From: Actinomycetota bacterium
Lineage (GTDB): Bacteria > Actinomycetota > Actinomycetes > Nanopelagicales > Nanopelagicaceae
Assembly: GCA_015660815.1 (NCBI GenBank)
Contig: JACSDF010000001.1
Coordinates: 1 to 64,000 of the forward strand
Direction: 5' to 3'
DNA: 64,000 bases
Of this stretch, positions 61,023 through 64,000 are shown in pieces. The translations under genes and the position numbers were made by a program. The stretch's first letter is position 1, and each line of letters starts with the position of its first letter. The notes under the pieces were generated by a model. It had not been told where the DNA came from, did no database searches, and worked only from the letters and a program-made list of their open reading frames with translations.

Positions 61023-63527
61023 ATGTTTGAGCGCTTTACAGATAGAGCTCGCCGAGTAGTTGTGCTGGCCCAAGAAGAGGCTCGCATGCTCAACCATAAC
61101 TACATCGGTACCGAGCACATTCTGCTTGGGCTCATCCACGAGGGCGAAGGCGTTGCCGCTAAGGCACTTGAATCTTTAGGCATCTCACTTGAAGACGTTC
61201 GCGCACAGGTCCAAGAGATTATCGGACAGGGACAACAGGCACCTAGTGGACATATCCCCTTTACTCCTCGCGCCAAGAAAGTCCTAGAACTTTCTCTGCG
61301 TGAAGCGCTACAACTTGGCCACAACTACATCGGCACTGAACACATTTTGTTAGGACTCATCCGCGAAGGTGAAGGCGTCGCCGCACAAGTTCTTGTAAAG
61401 CTTGGCGCTGATTTAAATCGCGTACGTCAACAGGTAATTCAACTGCTTTCCGGCTACCAAGGAAAAGAAGCGGTCACGCAAGGCGGACCCGCAGAAGGAA
61501 CTCCATCGACTTCATTGGTCCTAGATCAATTTGGCCGAAATCTCACACAGGCTGCTCGTGAGGGAAAGTTAGATCCAGTAATCGGACGCGAAAATGAGAT
61601 TGAGCGAGTCATGCAGGTTTTGTCTCGCCGTACTAAAAATAATCCAGTATTAATCGGCGAGCCAGGTGTTGGTAAGACTGCCGTCGTCGAAGGTCTTGCG
61701 CAAGCTATTTACAAGAATGATGTTCCAGAGACTTTGAAAGATAAGCAGTTGTACTCACTTGATTTAGGTGCACTTGTTGCCGGTAGTCGATACCGCGGAG
61801 ATTTCGAAGAGCGTCTAAAGAAAGTTCTTAAAGAGATTAAAACTCGTGGCGACATCATTCTCTTTATCGACGAGATTCATACACTCGTTGGCGCTGGTGC
61901 TGCAGAAGGTGCAATCGATGCGGCCAGTATTCTCAAGCCAATGCTTGCACGAGGAGAGTTACAGACAATCGGTGCGACCACACTTGATGAATACCGAAAG
62001 CATGTTGAAAAAGATGCTGCTCTTGAGCGTCGTTTCCAACCAATTCAAGTTAAAGAGCCATCAGTTGCGCATACTATTGAAATTTTAAAGGGGCTTCGCG
62101 ATCGCTATGAGACTCACCACCGCGTATCTATTACCGACGGTGCACTTGCAGCAGCGGCAAATCTTGCCGACCGATATGTTTCCGATCGTTTCTTGCCAGA
62201 TAAGGCGATTGATCTGATTGATGAGGCTGGTTCACGTCTTCGCATTAAACGTATGACCGCCCCGGCTGAACTACGTGCATTCGATGACAAAATCGCTGAT
62301 GCTCGCAAAGAAAAAGAGTCGGCAATCGATGGTCAGGATTTTGAAAAGGCCGCGGCACTTCGCGACAAAGAAAAAGCGCTAATCATTGAAAAGCATGAAG
62401 CAGAAAAGAATTGGAAAGCAACTGATTTAGATAAAGTTACTGAAGTTGATGAAGAGCTCATCGCGCAGGTCCTTTCGATTTCGACCGGCATTCCAGTATT
62501 CAAGTTGACTGAAGAAGAAACTGCACGCTTATTGCACATGGAGGACGAACTTCATAACCGTGTAATCGGTCAGGAGCAGGCAATCAAAGCGCTCTCACAA
62601 GCGATCCGTCGCACGCGTGCCGGGCTTAAAGATCCACGCCGCCCAGGTGGCTCATTTATCTTCGCCGGTCCATCAGGTGTTGGTAAAACTGAACTCTCAC
62701 GCACCCTTGCAGCTTTCTTATTCGGAGATCAAGATGCGTTGATTCAACTCGATATGTCTGAATACTCAGAGCGCCATACAGCGTCTCGCTTATTCGGTGC
62801 ACCTCCAGGATATGTTGGTTATGACGAAGGTGGACAGCTCACTGAAAAGGTGCGCCGTCGTCCCTTCTCAGTTGTTCTCTTCGATGAGATTGAAAAAGCA
62901 CACCCAGATATCTTTAACTCACTTCTTCAAGTTCTAGAAGATGGACGTCTAACAGATTCACAGGGACGCACCGTTGACTTTAAGAACACTGTCATCATCA
63001 TGACCACAAACCTCGGTACTCGCGATATTTCAAAGAGCCTTGGTCTTGGTTTTGCCAATAGCGATGACGAGCAGACTAATTACGAGCGAATGAAGGGCAA
63101 AGTAAATGATGAACTCAAAACTCACTTCCGCCCAGAGTTCCTGAACCGTATCGATGATGTAATCGTGTTCCACCAGTTGACTAAGGATCAGATTATTCAA
63201 ATCGTTGACCTAATGATTAAGAATCTTGATGATCGCTTACAGGCAAAGGATATGGGAATCGAATTAACTCCAACGGCTAAGGATCTTCTGGCCGCTCGTG
63301 GTTACGATCCACTTCTTGGTGCCCGCCCACTTCGACGCACAATTCAACGTGAAATCGAAGATGCACTTTCTGAGCGAATTTTGTTCGGTGAACTTAAAGC
63401 CGGCGAAATTATCGTTGTAGATGTTGAGGGTGAAGGCGCTGAAGCTATCTTTACTTTTAAAGGTGCTCCAAAAGTTGAAACTCCTGACACACCTGGAGAT
63501 TTAACCGAAGAGGCTCCTACCGCTTAA
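61023..63527 (+). CDS. clpC: ATP-dependent Clp protease ATP-binding subunit ClpC
   Basis: ORF track (start [21 protein letters not shown] at 61023); Clp N-repeats, two AAA+ Walker A motifs ([16 protein letters not shown]), UVR linker. Confidence 0.97.
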   Translation: MFERFTDRARRVVVLAQEEARMLNHNYIGTEHILLGLIHEGEGVAAKALESLGISLEDVRAQVQEIIGQGQQAPSGHIPFTPRAKKVLELSLREALQLGHNYIGTEHILLGLIREGEGVAAQVLVKLGADLNRVRQQVIQLLSGYQGKEAVTQGGPAEGTPSTSLVLDQFGRNLTQAAREGKLDPVIGRENEIERVMQVLSRRTKNNPVLIGEPGVGKTAVVEGLAQAIYKNDVPETLKDKQLYSLDLGALVAGSRYRGDFEERLKKVLKEIKTRGDIILFIDEIHTLVGAGAAEGAIDAASILKPMLARGELQTIGATTLDEYRKHVEKDAALERRFQPIQVKEPSVAHTIEILKGLRDRYETHHRVSITDGALAAAANLADRYVSDRFLPDKAIDLIDEAGSRLRIKRMTAPAELRAFDDKIADARKEKESAIDGQDFEKAAALRDKEKALIIEKHEAEKNWKATDLDKVTEVDEELIAQVLSISTGIPVFKLTEEETARLLHMEDELHNRVIGQEQAIKALSQAIRRTRAGLKDPRRPGGSFIFAGPSGVGKTELSRTLAAFLFGDQDALIQLDMSEYSERHTASRLFGAPPGYVGYDEGGQLTEKVRRRPFSVVLFDEIEKAHPDIFNSLLQVLEDGRLTDSQGRTVDFKNTVIIMTTNLGTRDISKSLGLGFANSDDEQTNYERMKGKVNDELKTHFRPEFLNRIDDVIVFHQLTKDQIIQIVDLMIKNLDDRLQAKDMGIELTPTAKDLLAARGYDPLLGARPLRRTIQREIEDALSERILFGELKAGEIIVVDVEGEGAEAIFTFKGAPKVETPDTPGDLTEEAPTA

Positions 63528-63565
63528 ACCCTCCAGTACAGTGAGGCAACAAAGTTAGGTTGCCT

Positions 63566-64000
63566 GTGACAAAAACTAAAAAGAACTTCCTGCTAAAGGC
63601 TAAACGTGGCGGAGCGGTTCCATCTGCAATCTTCTTCACAATCTTTTTTACCCTGCTTTCGATCGTAGGAAGTATCTACCTTTCAATCGGCGTTGGAAAC
63701 CCGGCTAACAAGGTAATTGATGCATTGCTTTCAAGCACCTCGTTCAAAGAAAATGCTGGCGACTACTTCGTTTCCAAAACACTTGAGTCGGCAGAAGGAG
63801 ATGCGCGCAAACTCCTTATTGAAAAAGCTCCACAAATCTCAACTGCGGTGACAGTCATCTTAAATAACCCGGTCTTCAAAAAGGAAATTGAGTCGATATC
63901 CGATATCGCCTACAACTTTTACATAAATGCTGCAAAGGAACGACAAAGTATTGATGTGAAACCTATTGTTAAACTGGCCTTGCCCATATTTGAATCGGTT
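63566..64000 (+). CDS. Membrane-anchored conserved hypothetical protein, truncated by window end
   Basis: My translation from GTG 63566 stays open to the end: MTKTKKNFLLKAKRGGAVPSAIFFTIFFTLLSIVGSIYLSIGVGNPANKVIDALLSS... Confidence 0.7.
   Translation, partial: MTKTKKNFLLKAKRGGAVPSAIFFTIFFTLLSIVGSIYLSIGVGNPANKVIDALLSSTSFKENAGDYFVSKTLESAEGDARKLLIEKAPQISTAVTVILNNPVFKKEIESISDIAYNFYINAAKERQSIDVKPIVKLALPIFESV

Overview
This 64 kb window comes from a compact, low-to-medium GC actinobacterial chromosome. Gene content, tight packing and synteny suggest a streamlined freshwater acI/Nanopelagicales-type genome, but that placement is inference. Most of it is core genome: two tandem tRNA-Ser genes, SRP RNA, dnaX-recR, lysC-asd, divergent crp/nth, acs, fba, a nearly continuous purine operon (purA-D-B-C-S-Q-L-SCP-F-M), DUF3073/bldC/DUF5302, an M3 peptidase, a DEAD-box helicase, a NiCoT metal transporter, dacB, a tilS-hpt-ftsH-folE-P-B-K-panC-coaX-lysS block, and clpC. 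The accessory-looking parts are positions 1-8.3 kb (NlpC/P60 hydrolases, DUF305, Tat-exported multicopper oxidase, CopZ-like protein, secreted repeat protein, YHYH protein) and 44.8-51.5 kb (beta-propeller, polyacidic anchored protein, ctaB, metZ, ABC transporter, NlpC/P60 paralogue). I found no CRISPR array, transposase, integrase, prophage or defence system. The observations most worth checking are an unannotated 35-aa amphipathic peptide gene with its own Shine-Dalgarno and terminator (18529-18636), a basic two-Cys C-terminal tail on a secreted protein, an apparent copper-linked operon carrying cell-wall hydrolases, and a FUR-type palindrome upstream of the NiCoT transporter.
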